From NCBI RefSeq assembly GCF_051414055.1, contig NZ_JBLKNX010000015.1, positions 101,116-165,115 of the forward strand: 64,000 nt of DNA, read 5' to 3'. The DNA comes from Halosimplex halobium. Its GTDB lineage: Archaea; Halobacteriota; Halobacteria; Halobacteriales; Haloarculaceae. Positions 1-8,523 of this stretch are shown piece by piece. Position numbers and translations under genes: made by a program. The stretch's first letter is position 1. The number at the start of each line of letters is the position of its first letter. Under the pieces are notes generated by a model. It saw nothing but the letters and a program-made list of their open reading frames with translations. It was not told the DNA's origin and did not search any database.

Positions 1-520
1 GGGACCCCGGAAGCTTCTCTTTCTCGCGGATCCGCTCGACGACCCAGTCGGCGACGACCGGGATCCCCTCGTCGTCGTCGACGGCGTCGATGGCCTGGAG
101 TTCCCGGAACGTCCGCTCGTACCCCTCGCGCTGTGAACTCCCGAACTCGACGCCCCCGAGTTCGTCGGCCGCCTCGACGATGCGCCGCATCGCGGCGGCG
201 ACCGTCGGCCGCCGGACGCGCGCGCGGACCGCTTCCGGCGAGTCGTACGCCTCGCGCTCGGACCGCGGGAGCAACTCCGCCAGGTCGTAGGTCTCATCCC
301 CGGCCTCGACCTCGTGGTAGCCGACCGCCTCGACGAGTTCCAGCCCCGTCGCCGGGAACTCGACGGTTTCGAGCTCCGCGTCGAGGTCGTCGAGCGCCCC
401 CTCCTCGACCGGCGGCTCGGCCTCGTCGCCGCGTTCGAGCTCCTCCAGCATCGCCCGCATTCGCTGTCGGTTCTCCTCGTCCCGTGCTTGCTTGTCTCTC
501 CCCGATCTGTCGTCTGGCAT
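1..520 (-). CDS. DUF5789-like haloarchaeal protein (3' end outside window)
   Basis: An open frame runs from an ATG at 520 down to base 1 with no stop, giving about 173 residues. The protein is highly charged and acidic and has no membrane segment. It begins MPDDRSGRDKQARDEENRQ and near the window edge reads DWVVERIREKEKLPGS, which matches the haloarchaeal family I know as DUF5789, of unknown function. The edge motif is where that family normally ends, so only a few residues are probably missing. The stop codon lies outside the window. The family name comes from memory of its sequence, not from a search. Confidence 0.8.
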   Translation of the reverse strand, partial: MPDDRSGRDKQARDEENRQRMRAMLEELERGDEAEPPVEEGALDDLDAELETVEFPATGLELVEAVGYHEVEAGDETYDLAELLPRSEREAYDSPEAVRARVRRPTVAAAMRRIVEAADELGGVEFGSSQREGYERTFRELQAIDAVDDDEGIPVVADWVVERIREKEKLPGS

Positions 521-685
521 TCCCTGTGCTTGGAGCGGGCGGCGGATAACCCTGTGGTCGGGCCCCGGGCGACCCGACGGCCCGCCGCGCAGTCGACCCG
601 GTCGACCGCCGCGCCCACCTGCCAGTTCGGTTTCAAAAACGGGCTTCAGCGAACGCCTTTACCGACGGCGCTCGGACTGTGTGCT

Positions 686-2449
686 ATGGCAACGGAGTCC
701 ACGGACGGACCGGACGGCTACAGGGCGGCGGCCGACCTCGACGCGCTCCGCGAGGACGGGCGGGCGGTGACGACGGTCGGCGGCCACAGCGTCGCCCTCT
801 TTCACCACGAGGGGGAGGTCTACGGCGTCGACAACCGCTGTCCGCACATGGGGTTCCCCCTGTCGAAAGGGACCGTCGAGGACGGGCTGCTCACCTGTCA
901 CTGGCACCACGCGCGGTTCGAGCTGTCCTGCGGGGACACGTTCGATATCTGGGCCGACGACGTGCAGACGTTCCCGACCGAAATGCGGGACGGGACCGTG
1001 TACGTCGACCCCGACCCCGAGACGGACGTGGCACCGGCGGTCCACTGGCGCAACCGCTTGGTCGACGGCATGGCCGAGAACCTCTCGCTCGTGCTCGCCA
1101 AGAGCGCGATCCACCTCGACGGCCTCGGCGAGGGCTTTTCGACGCCGCTGGAGACGGCGGTCGACTTCGGGACGAAGTACCGCGCCGACGGCTGGGGGCG
1201 CGGGCTGACGACGCTGGGCGCGATGGCGAACCTCTACCACCAGGTCGACCACGACGAGAAACAGCGGGCGATGTTCGTCGGCGTCCGCGAGGTGGCGAGC
1301 AACTGCGCGGGCGAACCCCCCAGGTTCGACCAGTACGCGCTGGACAACGAGGACCTCGGCAAGGACCGCCTGAAGTCGTGGTTCCGCGAGACCTGCGAGG
1401 TCCGCGACGCGGACGGCGCCGAGCGCTGCCTGCGGGCGGCGACCGCCACGCTCCCGCCCGAGGATCTGGCCGAGATCCTCGTCGCCGCGGCGACCGACCA
1501 TCTCTACATGAACAGCAGCCACACGGTCGACTTCATCAACAAAGCGTTCGAGACGCTCGACCACGTCGGCTGGGAGCAGGCGCCGGACGTGCTCGCGTCG
1601 ACGGTCGACACGATCACCGACGGCTCCCGCGCCGAGGAGACGAGTGCCTGGCGCCAGCCGGTCGACGTGGCCGCACTCTGTTTCGACGCCGCCGACGACA
1701 TCTCCGACCTCTCGGCGGCGGGCGCCGGGGAAGACTGGGAGCGACCGGACGACTTCGTCGACCGCCTGCTCGGCGACGACCCCCACGCCATCGACGAGGC
1801 GCTCCGGGACGCGGTCCGGAACGGTGCGACGACCGAGCAGCTGGCCCACGCGGTCGCCCTGGCGGCGCTCCGGCGGGTCGCCCACTTCGCCACCAGCAAC
1901 GAGTTCGGCGACTGGAACACGGTCCATCACACCTTCTCGTTCGCCAACGCGGTCGAGCAACTGGCGGGCCGCACCGACGCCGACGACCTCTACCGGGCCT
2001 GCTGGCAGGGCGCGATGTCGGTCTACCTGGACCGCTTCCTCAACCAGCCGAAGGCGCCGCTCCCGGAGGTCGGTGCCGGCGAGGGCGACGACCCCGCGGA
2101 GTTGCGCGAGCGCCTGCTGGAGACGTTCGACGAGCAGGGCCGCGTCGACGAGGCCGGGCGGATCGTCTCCCGGCACTTCGACGCCGGCGGCGACCCCGAC
2201 CGGCTGAAGCGGACGATGGGGGAGGGGCTGCTGCGGGAGGACGCCGGCTTCCACACCCTCCAGAACGTCGAGGGCGGGTTCGCGCAGTTCGAGGCCGCCG
2301 GGAGCGACCGCGAGCGGCGACTGGCGCTTATCGCGCCCGCCAGGTACATGGCCGCCCATTTCCCGACCCGCCGCGAGGCCGAGCAGACGTTCACCATCGC
2401 CGAACGGCTGCATCGCGGCGAGGCGATCCACGAGGAAGCGGGGGACTGA
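686..2449 (+). CDS. Rieske [2Fe-2S] domain protein with a large C-terminal domain
   Basis: The 587-residue protein opens with a Rieske domain (about residues 12-105). Both cluster boxes are present: C52-x-H54 (RCPHMGFPLSKG) and C71-x-x-H74 (CHWHHARFEL). The remaining 480 residues are mostly helical and acidic, with no domain I recognise and no catalytic mononuclear-iron motif I can identify, so it should not be called a ring-hydroxylating oxygenase. There is no signal peptide or membrane segment, so it is probably a soluble cytoplasmic electron-transfer or ligand-dependent protein. The ATG at 686 was chosen because the frame upstream of it is low-complexity and because Rieske domains start close to this point. 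No ferredoxin or reductase gene is adjacent. Confidence 0.85.
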   Translation: MATESTDGPDGYRAAADLDALREDGRAVTTVGGHSVALFHHEGEVYGVDNRCPHMGFPLSKGTVEDGLLTCHWHHARFELSCGDTFDIWADDVQTFPTEMRDGTVYVDPDPETDVAPAVHWRNRLVDGMAENLSLVLAKSAIHLDGLGEGFSTPLETAVDFGTKYRADGWGRGLTTLGAMANLYHQVDHDEKQRAMFVGVREVASNCAGEPPRFDQYALDNEDLGKDRLKSWFRETCEVRDADGAERCLRAATATLPPEDLAEILVAAATDHLYMNSSHTVDFINKAFETLDHVGWEQAPDVLASTVDTITDGSRAEETSAWRQPVDVAALCFDAADDISDLSAAGAGEDWERPDDFVDRLLGDDPHAIDEALRDAVRNGATTEQLAHAVALAALRRVAHFATSNEFGDWNTVHHTFSFANAVEQLAGRTDADDLYRACWQGAMSVYLDRFLNQPKAPLPEVGAGEGDDPAELRERLLETFDEQGRVDEAGRIVSRHFDAGGDPDRLKRTMGEGLLREDAGFHTLQNVEGGFAQFEAAGSDRERRLALIAPARYMAAHFPTRREAEQTFTIAERLHRGEAIHEEAGD

Positions 2450-2545
2450 GCGCGAACCGAACGCTGTGTGAGGGCGGCGGTCGCGCCGGTCGTGACGGGG
2501 GCCGGACCCCGACACCTAACTACCCGGCGCGAGTGCTGTCGGGTA

Positions 2546-3070
2546 ATGACGAGGGCGCCAGGACTGGTCGGCGACGAGCGCGGCGGCGTCGAGCGGTGGG
2601 TGGTCTGGCTGGTCGCCGTCGCGGTCGTCGTCGGGCTCGTCGGCTCGGTCGTCTACCTCGACGACGAGCTCCGCCGCGACAGCCCGGGCGCCGACTTCTC
2701 GGTGTCGTTCGACGCCGAGGCCGGGTCGATGACCGTCGAACACGCGGGCGGCGACGCGATAGCCGACCGCACGACCGACCGGCTGTCCGTCGTCGTCCGC
2801 GACAGTTCGGCCGGGAGGAGCGCGGACGTGGTGTGGGTCAGCGACTCGCCCGGACTGTCCAAGCGAGGGGTGGGGTATCCGGTCGCCCCCGGCGACTCGC
2901 TGACGGTCGACGACCCGAGCGTGGACGCCGACGGGGACGGGAACTACCTGGACGCCGAGCGGAGCGTGGGGTTCTACCTGGAGGCCGGCGACTCGGTGCG
3001 CGTGGTCTGGACCGGTTCGATGCGCGGGACCGAACGGACAGTGACCCTCGCGAACGCGACCCTGGAGTGA
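2546..3070 (+). CDS. type IV pilin-like membrane-anchored protein
   Basis: This is a 174-residue protein. Its N-terminus, DERGGVERW followed by a hydrophobic helix (about residues 18-38), resembles haloarchaeal type IV pilins, in which a charged segment precedes the helix. The extracellular part includes MTVEHAGGDAI, close to the HxGGD motif common in archaeal pilins and archaellins, and a repeated GDS(L/V) strand pattern. It probably assembles into, or accompanies, a pilus-like structure, or is a single-pass surface protein. No pilB or pilC genes are nearby. The canonical prepilin cleavage context is not obvious, so processing is uncertain. The start at ATG 2546 removes an unconvincing upstream extension. 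Confidence 0.6.
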   Translation: MTRAPGLVGDERGGVERWVVWLVAVAVVVGLVGSVVYLDDELRRDSPGADFSVSFDAEAGSMTVEHAGGDAIADRTTDRLSVVVRDSSAGRSADVVWVSDSPGLSKRGVGYPVAPGDSLTVDDPSVDADGDGNYLDAERSVGFYLEAGDSVRVVWTGSMRGTERTVTLANATLE

Positions 3071-3122
3071 GCGGGTTCGTTCTCGATGTCTGTGAGAGGA
3101 CTGCACTCCGCGGTGAGCGCCG

Positions 3123-3255
3123 AAAGCCCTCGACGCGCTCGCTCTGAATCGGATCGACCGCACTCGACAGCAGACGATGAAAGCCCTCGACGCGCTCGCT
3201 CTGAATCGGATCGACCGCACTCGACAGCAGACGATGAAAGCCCTCGACGCGCTCG
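3123..3255. repeat. 57-bp tandem repeat, about 2.3 copies
   Basis: The unit beginning aaagccctcgacgcgctcg starts at 3123, 3180 and 3237. The first two copies are identical over the full 57 bases. The third keeps about the first 19 bases and then diverges. The unit contains the words ctcgacgcgctcgc and gatcgaccgcactcgac. No gene reads through it. Confidence 0.9.
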
Positions 3256-3478
3256 CGGTCGCTGAGCGACATATCCGCGCTCTCCGCACCGCCCGCGCGG
3301 ATAGGGGTCGCTCAGACGACTACATAAACGCGAGCGCGCCTCGCCCTTTCAGTCCGCCAGGAGTATCTCGTCGCGGTCGTCTAAAGACGGCGGCTGGTCG
3401 AACAGGCGTGAGCCTCACGCCTCCCCAGCCTCTTGCGCTTCTCGGCCTCCGGCCTGCGATGCTCATCCCTCGCACGGT

Positions 3479-3506
3479 GCTGTCGCGCGACGAGACGCGC
3501 GACAGC
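3479..3506. repeat. perfect 11-bp stem-loop in intergenic repetitive DNA
   Basis: The left arm gctgtcgcgcg (3479-3489) pairs exactly with the right arm cgcgcgacagc (3496-3506) around the 6-base loop acgaga. It lies just beyond the 3' end of the minus-strand threonine-synthase-like gene, so it could act in 3'-end formation, or it could be part of a dispersed element. Confidence 0.65.
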
Positions 3507-3541
3507 GCGCGCCGTTCGGAAGGCCGGCCGCTCCGAGCGGG

Positions 3542-4735
3542 TCAGACGCCCTTGCGCATCAGGTGGCTGCGGAGCACGTCGTTTTCCTTGGTGCCGGCGA
3601 CGGGGTTGACGAGCACGACCACGTCGTCGCTCCCGAGGTGGCCGCCGTCGGCGAGTTCTTGCGCGGCGGCGGCACCGACGCCGCCGGTCGCGCTGGCCTC
3701 GATGCCCTCGGCGTTGAGCCGGACCGCTGCTTCGAGCGCGTCGTCGTCGCTGGCGCCGACCGCCCAGCCGCCGGTGTCGCGGACGGCCTGCAGGGCGAGC
3801 GCGCCGCCGGCGGGGTCGGGGACCTCCAGGGAGCCGATCAGGGTGTCCGGCCGCTCCCACGCTTCGGTGTCGTCGTCGCCCGCGTCGTCGGCGGCGACGA
3901 CCGGGGCGCAGTCCTCGGGCTGGGCGGCGTGGAGTGCGGGCGCGTCGTCGACGAGGCCCGCGGCCTGCAACTGCTCGGCGGCGAGGTGGCTCCCGACGAC
4001 GCCGAGGCCGTGGCCGGTCGGGTGCACGACCGCGTCGGGGACCTCCCAGTCGAGTTGCTCGACGACCTCGAACAGCAGCGTCTTCGCGCCCTCGTGGCGG
4101 TAGGGCGTGTCGAACGGCGCCAGCGAGTGCCAGTCGTTGTCCTCGTCGCTCATCGCGCCCTCGAAGGCGTCGACGGCGTCCGGGTAGCGCCCCTCGACGA
4201 CGCTCATATCGCCGCCGTGGACGTTGGTCATCGCCTTGGCGACGAACGTCGAGCGCGTCGGGACGAACGCTTCCGACTCCAGGCCCGCGCGGGCGGCGTA
4301 GGCGGCGGCGCTCTGGCCGGCATCACCGGTCGTCGGGAGCGCGACTTTCTCCGCGCCGTGGTCGCGGGCGGCGGTCACGGCGAGCGCGGTTCCGCGGTCG
4401 GCGGTGGTGCCGGTGGGGTTCGCGCCCTCGTCTTTGACGTAGACGGCGCCGACGCCGAGCTCCTCGGCGAACTCGGGCGCTGGGATCAGCGGCGTCGTCC
4501 CCTCGTCGAGCGTCACGAGCGAGTCGGCGGGGAACGGCAGCAGGTCGGCGAAGCGGCCGACGCCGTCGAAGCGCGCCCCGGCGAGCGACTCGCGGCTCAC
4601 CTCGGCGGCGTCATGGTCGTAGCTCGCGCGGAGGACGCCGCCGCAGTCGGGACAGCGCCGCGGGGCCGCCGCGGGGTCGTGGGTCGCCGCGCAGTCGGCG
4701 CAGACGAGGCCGTCGAGCGACGTGGTCGTGTCCAT
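3542..4735 (-). CDS. threonine synthase-like protein lacking the PLP lysine
   Basis: The 397-residue protein has the layout of haloarchaeal threonine synthase. A four-cysteine ribbon (C12, C15, C28, C31) comes first, then a fold-type II PLP-enzyme core, ending with VNPVAGTKENDV. The segment normally reading NPTGSFKDRG here reads NPTGTTADRG (residues 106-115), so the lysine that forms the Schiff base is Ala112. The loop that normally carries SGN reads TTGDAGQS, so the cofactor-contacting Asn also appears changed. I read the reverse complement of 4401-4445 directly and the change is in frame with no disruption. It is therefore probably not a classical threonine synthase; a non-catalytic paralogue is possible. 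An alternative ATG at 4756 would add seven residues. Confidence 0.75.
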   Translation of the reverse strand: MDTTTSLDGLVCADCAATHDPAAAPRRCPDCGGVLRASYDHDAAEVSRESLAGARFDGVGRFADLLPFPADSLVTLDEGTTPLIPAPEFAEELGVGAVYVKDEGANPTGTTADRGTALAVTAARDHGAEKVALPTTGDAGQSAAAYAARAGLESEAFVPTRSTFVAKAMTNVHGGDMSVVEGRYPDAVDAFEGAMSDEDNDWHSLAPFDTPYRHEGAKTLLFEVVEQLDWEVPDAVVHPTGHGLGVVGSHLAAEQLQAAGLVDDAPALHAAQPEDCAPVVAADDAGDDDTEAWERPDTLIGSLEVPDPAGGALALQAVRDTGGWAVGASDDDALEAAVRLNAEGIEASATGGVGAAAAQELADGGHLGSDDVVVLVNPVAGTKENDVLRSHLMRKGV

Positions 4736-4878
4736 ATCCGGAGCGCGGGATGCCATCGACTAAGCACTGTCCGTTCGCGGCCGTCGCGAGGGCGAACACG
4801 TTCACGAGCGGCGACGGGCGCCGCCCGGGAGCGGCCCGAGACAGGGGGCGTTTAGTGGGTCGGGCCGAAGGGACCGGT

Positions 4879-6171
4879 ATGAGCGAGGTCGTCATCGTCG
4901 GCGGCGGACTGGCGGGCCTGGTCGCGGCGCGGCGCCTGGCCCGGGACGGGGCGGACGTGACGCTGTTCGAGCGGCGCGCGGAACCCGGCGGGCGCGTCCG
5001 CTCGCGCGAGGTCGACGGCTTCACCCTCGACCGCGGCTTCCAGGTCCTCTTCTCGGCGTACCCGGCCGTCCGCGAGGAACTCGACCTGGACGCCCTCGAC
5101 CTCCGGACGTTCGCCCCCGGGGCGACTATCGCCCGCCCGGACCACCGCTCGACGCTCGCCGACCCCTTCCGGGCGCCGCTGGCCGCCGTCGAATCCGCGA
5201 TGAACCCCGACGTGACCCTGCTGGACAAGCTCCGCGTGCTCAAACTCCGCCGTGAACTCGGCAGCGCCGACCCCGACGCGCTCCTCGACGGCCCGACCGA
5301 GAGCATCCGCGAGTACCTCGACGGGAAGGGGTTCTCCGAGAAGTTCGTCGAGAACTTCGCCGCGCCGTTCTACGGCGGCATCACGCTCGACCGCTCGCTG
5401 TCGACCGACGCGGGCGTCTTCCGCTACACCTTCTCGATGCTCTCGCGGGGGAAGACCGCCGTCCCCGCCGACGGGATGGGCGCCATCCCCGAACAACTCG
5501 CCGCCCGCGCCCGCGACGCCGGCGTCGCCATCGAGACCGACACCGAGGTCACCGCGGTCGAAGGAGCGGCGGTCGACGGGGCCGCGAGCGAAGGGAGTGT
5601 CGGCGGGACGACCGTCGAGGCCGGCGGCGAGACGGTCGACGCCGACGCCGTCGTCGTGGCGACCGACCCGCGGACGGCCCGCGAGCTGACCGGTGTCGAG
5701 TCGATCCCGACCGACGCGCGGGGCTGTGTCACCCAGTACTTCCGGACGCGCGAACACCGCTCGCTCGACACCGGCCACCGGCTCGTCCTCAACGCGGTCG
5801 ACAGCTGTCCAAACACCGTCGCGCCCCTCTCGACGGTCGCGCCGGAGTACGCCCCCGACGGCCACGCCCTGCTCTCGGCGACGACGCTCGGCGTCCCCGA
5901 CCGGTCCGACGAGGAACTGGCCACCGCGGTCCGGGACGCCCTGGTCACCTGGTACCCCGAACACCGCTTCGACGACCTCGAACTGCTCGCGACCGACCGC
6001 GTCGAGTTCGCACAGTTCGACCAGCCGCCGGGCTTCCGCGAGGCTCTCCCCGCCGCCGACGCGCCCGAGGGGCCCGTCTACCTCGCCGGCGACTACACGG
6101 AGTGGTCCGCCATCCAGGGTGCGCTGGAGAGCGGCCGCGTCGCCGCCGAAACGGTCTCGGACGACATCTGA
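4879..6171 (+). CDS. FAD-dependent amine oxidase / phytoene desaturase-like oxidoreductase
   Basis: The 430-residue protein starts with an FAD-binding Rossmann motif, VVIVGGGLAGLVAARRLARDG, followed by the family's ERRAEPGGRVRS motif. It ends with the second FAD contact region, VYLAGDYTEWSAIQGALESG (about residues 400-420), typical of NAD(P)/FAD-dependent amine oxidases and phytoene-desaturase-like enzymes. The substrate is not evident, and no carotenoid genes are adjacent. It is probably soluble and cytoplasmic or membrane-associated. ATG 4879 directly precedes the Rossmann strand, and the upstream in-frame extension has no homology-like features. It is transcribed divergently from the threonine-synthase-like gene. 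Confidence 0.85.
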   Translation: MSEVVIVGGGLAGLVAARRLARDGADVTLFERRAEPGGRVRSREVDGFTLDRGFQVLFSAYPAVREELDLDALDLRTFAPGATIARPDHRSTLADPFRAPLAAVESAMNPDVTLLDKLRVLKLRRELGSADPDALLDGPTESIREYLDGKGFSEKFVENFAAPFYGGITLDRSLSTDAGVFRYTFSMLSRGKTAVPADGMGAIPEQLAARARDAGVAIETDTEVTAVEGAAVDGAASEGSVGGTTVEAGGETVDADAVVVATDPRTARELTGVESIPTDARGCVTQYFRTREHRSLDTGHRLVLNAVDSCPNTVAPLSTVAPEYAPDGHALLSATTLGVPDRSDEELATAVRDALVTWYPEHRFDDLELLATDRVEFAQFDQPPGFREALPAADAPEGPVYLAGDYTEWSAIQGALESGRVAAETVSDDI

Positions 6172-6263
6172 GCCGACGCCGTTCGGAACCCTCGGGGGGT
6201 TCCGGCATCGCCCGGCCGGTGTGCGACCGAATGCCTAAGTCCTCCCCCGCCGCACTTTCACCC

Positions 6264-6398
6264 GTGAACACGCTCGACAGCCTGGAGCCCGCGTGGACGA
6301 CGGCCGCGGCGACGCTGGTCAGCTACGGCCTGATCCTCCTCCTGCTGTTCGCCGTGCTGTTCGTCGTCCCCTACCTCGCGTTCTCGGGACTGGCCTGA
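6264..6398 (+). CDS. 44-residue single-span membrane protein
   Basis: A GTG at 6264 opens a 44-residue frame, NTLDSLEPAWTTAAATL followed by one strong hydrophobic helix (LILLLLFAVLFVVPYL). Small single-span proteins of this form are common conserved genes in haloarchaea, and the amphiphilic head plus clean helix argues against chance. Function is unknown. It sits between the FAD oxidoreductase and a START-like protein on the same strand. Confidence 0.6.
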   Translation: MNTLDSLEPAWTTAAATLVSYGLILLLLFAVLFVVPYLAFSGLA

Positions 6399-6439
6399 GG
6401 CGGTCCACGTTTTTCCGTCGCGCGTCCGAACGGCCGGTC

Positions 6440-6877
6440 GTGATCGAGGTCAGCCGATCCGTCGTGATCGACGCGCCCGTCGAGCGCGTGTTCGCGTTCA
6501 TGGACGACCCGCACAACCACGTGACCGTGACGCCCAGCCTCGCCGAGGTCCGCAACGTCGAGTCGCTTGAGGGCGGCGGCAAGCGCCTCGACTACACCTT
6601 CCGGATGGCCGGTGTCGGGCTGGACGGCGACCTCGTCGAGACGACCCGCGCGGCGGACGAGCGCATGGTCTTCGAGATGCGCGGCCAGCTCGAAGGCGAG
6701 ATCGAGCTCGCGTTCGCGCCCGCGGAGGACGGAACGGAACTCACCTACACCGGCCGCTACGAACTCCCGGGGCGCGTGCTGTCGGCCGTGGCCGAGCCGT
6801 TCGTCCGGCGGTACAACGAGCGGGAACTGGAGACGACGCTGGCGAACGTGAAGACCCACGTCGAGACCGGGGCGTAA
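6440..6877 (+). CDS. SRPBCC / START-like lipid-binding family protein
   Basis: The 145-residue protein has the pattern of the SRPBCC (polyketide cyclase/START-like) superfamily. The first strand, IEVSRSVVIDAPVERVFAFM, carries the typical APxExVFxFM motif, and the protein ends in a long C-terminal helix with FVRRYNERELETTLANVK. These proteins form a helix-grip fold that binds hydrophobic ligands; the ligand here is unknown. GTG 6440 is chosen as start because the signature begins immediately after it. Soluble, no signal peptide. Confidence 0.8.
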   Translation: MIEVSRSVVIDAPVERVFAFMDDPHNHVTVTPSLAEVRNVESLEGGGKRLDYTFRMAGVGLDGDLVETTRAADERMVFEMRGQLEGEIELAFAPAEDGTELTYTGRYELPGRVLSAVAEPFVRRYNERELETTLANVKTHVETGA

Positions 6878-6883
6878 GGGTCG

Positions 6884-7081
6884 TCAGTCGACGATGTCGG
6901 CGATCCGGCGGGGCTCGCCCGACAGCGAGGGGTCGCTCTCGACGAGCTTCAGCACCTCGTGGTCCGTGACCTCCGGGTAGGACTTCTGGGTCGCGTCCTC
7001 GATGAGCGACTTCTCCAGGCGGAAGTCGTGGCCCTCGTACACCACGTCGACCCCCTGCTCGTCGAACGAAAGTACGGTCAT
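6884..7081 (-). CDS. DUF5800-like small protein
   Basis: This 65-residue acidic protein (MTVLSFDEQGVDVVYEGHDF, ending SGEPRRIADIVD) matches my memory of the haloarchaeal DUF5800 family. Function is unknown. It is soluble, with no metal-binding cysteines. It converges on the SRPBCC gene with a 6-base gap and is divergent from the bactofilin-like gene. Confidence 0.75.
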   Translation of the reverse strand: MTVLSFDEQGVDVVYEGHDFRLEKSLIEDATQKSYPEVTDHEVLKLVESDPSLSGEPRRIADIVD

Positions 7082-7246
7082 GCCCGCCGGTAGGCCGCCG
7101 CCGAATAAATATCTGGAGATCCGCGCCGCTCCGTGGGGGTCGCCCGCCGGCCACGCGCCGGCCGACCCGGCGACCGCCGGCCCCGTCAGACAGGCGTCAG
7201 ACGCCCGTCGTGCGCGGTGTGGGGGTTTATTACGACTGAAATCGCT

Positions 7247-8467
7247 ATGTCGGGTGTGCCGATCCGCTCGGACCCGCTCGACGAACTCGCGATCCCCGAC
7301 GGGACCACGGTCGAGGAGCACGACCTGGTGACCGACGGGGACGTGATCGTCGGCGGGCAGAGCACCGTCGAGTTCGGCGTCCGCGGCGACGACGTCATGG
7401 CGGGCGAGCGGGTCACCTTCGAGGGCCACATCGAGGCCGCGGGGGACTGCCGGCTGGACATGTGGAGCGAGGTCGACGAGGACGTACTCGTCGGCGGCGA
7501 CGCCTACCTCGGCGAGCGGACGCGCGTCGGCGGCGAGCTCAAGGTCGCCGGCAACGTCGACATCGGCGACGACGTGGACATCGAGGAGAGCTTCGAGGCC
7601 AGCGGCCACATCGTCATCCGCAACCCCATGCCGACGGTCGTCTTCCTCGTCGTCTACCTCTCGCAGCTGCTGCGCATCGGCGAGGAGGAGGCCGCCGAGG
7701 ACCTCGCCTCCCAACTCGTTGACGCCGAGGACGACGAGGACCAGCCGGTCGTCATCCCGCGCGGTGCGCGCGTCAGCGACGACGCCTGGCGCGTCTCGAC
7801 GCCGGCCACCGTCGGCGACGACTGCCGGCTCCACGGCAACATCCGCGCCGAGTCGCTCGACGTGGGCGAGGACAACACGATCTTCGGCAGCCTCCGCGCC
7901 CGCGGCGACGTGGTCGTCGGCCCCCACACCGAGATCAAGGGCGACGTGACCACCCGCGGCGGCGACGTGTACGTCGCCGAGGGCGCGACCGTCTGGGGCG
8001 ACATCTCCGCCGAGGACGTGGAACTCCACGAACACGCCGTCGTCGAGGGGAAGATCCGCGTCAGCGGCGAACTCACGCAGGTCCGCGACGCGCTCGGGCC
8101 GACGCCCGCCGCCGACGAGGAAGCCCCGGCCGGCGACGACGTGGCGACCGACGAGGAAGCGGCGACCGACGACGGGGCCGACGAACGGGTCGACGCCGAC
8201 GCGGACGACCCGCCGGAATCCGACGACGGGACCGACGCCGACGCGGACGAGGACACGGACACTGTCGACGACGCCGAACCTGGCGACGACGAAGCGGATT
8301 CCGGCGACGAACCCGGGACCGACCCGGACGAGGAGCCGCCCGCCGTCGAGAGTCGCGAGGCCGTCGAGGCGGAGCTGGACGGCGTCGTCCCGATGATGGG
8401 CGGCGACGCGGGCCACAGCGAGAACGGCCACGACGAGGACGCCGAGATCGCTCCCGACGCGGACTGA
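7247..8467 (+). CDS. bactofilin-like polymer-forming protein with acidic tail
   Basis: The 406-residue protein has two stretches (about residues 20-130 and 185-310) of short glycine/valine-rich beta repeats such as GGELKVAGNVDIGDDVDIEE and RARGDVVVGPHTEIKGDVTT. These are typical of the right-handed beta-helix of bactofilins and of the haloarchaeal halofilin relatives that shape cells. Between them is a hydrophobic segment, MPTVVFLVVYLSQLL, that could be a membrane-contact helix. The last 95 residues or so are an extremely acidic Asp/Glu tail. The likely role is a cytoplasmic scaffold or cytoskeletal filament at the membrane, inferred from family knowledge. ATG 7247 was chosen because the sequence upstream is not protein-like. 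Confidence 0.75.
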   Translation: MSGVPIRSDPLDELAIPDGTTVEEHDLVTDGDVIVGGQSTVEFGVRGDDVMAGERVTFEGHIEAAGDCRLDMWSEVDEDVLVGGDAYLGERTRVGGELKVAGNVDIGDDVDIEESFEASGHIVIRNPMPTVVFLVVYLSQLLRIGEEEAAEDLASQLVDAEDDEDQPVVIPRGARVSDDAWRVSTPATVGDDCRLHGNIRAESLDVGEDNTIFGSLRARGDVVVGPHTEIKGDVTTRGGDVYVAEGATVWGDISAEDVELHEHAVVEGKIRVSGELTQVRDALGPTPAADEEAPAGDDVATDEEAATDDGADERVDADADDPPESDDGTDADADEDTDTVDDAEPGDDEADSGDEPGTDPDEEPPAVESREAVEAELDGVVPMMGGDAGHSENGHDEDAEIAPDAD

Positions 8468-8523
8468 CCGCGGCGGAGTGACGGGACCGAAAGCGGCTTT
8501 TCGCGGCCCCGGGAAGTAGGGGT

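Larger units (their letters stand above)
3071..3541. other. non-coding stretch with repeats and hairpin
   Basis: I see no credible gene in these 471 bases. The stretch contains a 57-bp tandem repeat (3123-3255), followed by a region whose words (runs such as gtgagcctcacgcctcccc) look like the repetitive intergenic elements often seen in haloarchaea, ending in a perfect 11-bp hairpin at 3479-3506. The apparent open frames are by-products of the repeat period being a multiple of three. Confidence 0.7.

Noticed and set aside
133..549. Plus-strand Arg/Pro-rich frame opposite the DUF5789-like gene
   Set aside because: Shadow of the real minus-strand gene; composition is typical of antisense frames in GC-rich DNA.
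659..2515. Long minus-strand frame across the Rieske gene
   Set aside because: Antisense shadow; the Rieske signature and codon use are on the plus strand.
3123..3255. 57-bp tandem repeat as a CRISPR array
   Set aside because: The whole 57-base unit is repeated with no distinct variable spacers, only 2.3 copies, and no cas genes are nearby.
3177..4103. Plus-strand frame starting in the tandem repeat
   Set aside because: Repeat-driven frame running into the antisense of the threonine-synthase-like gene.
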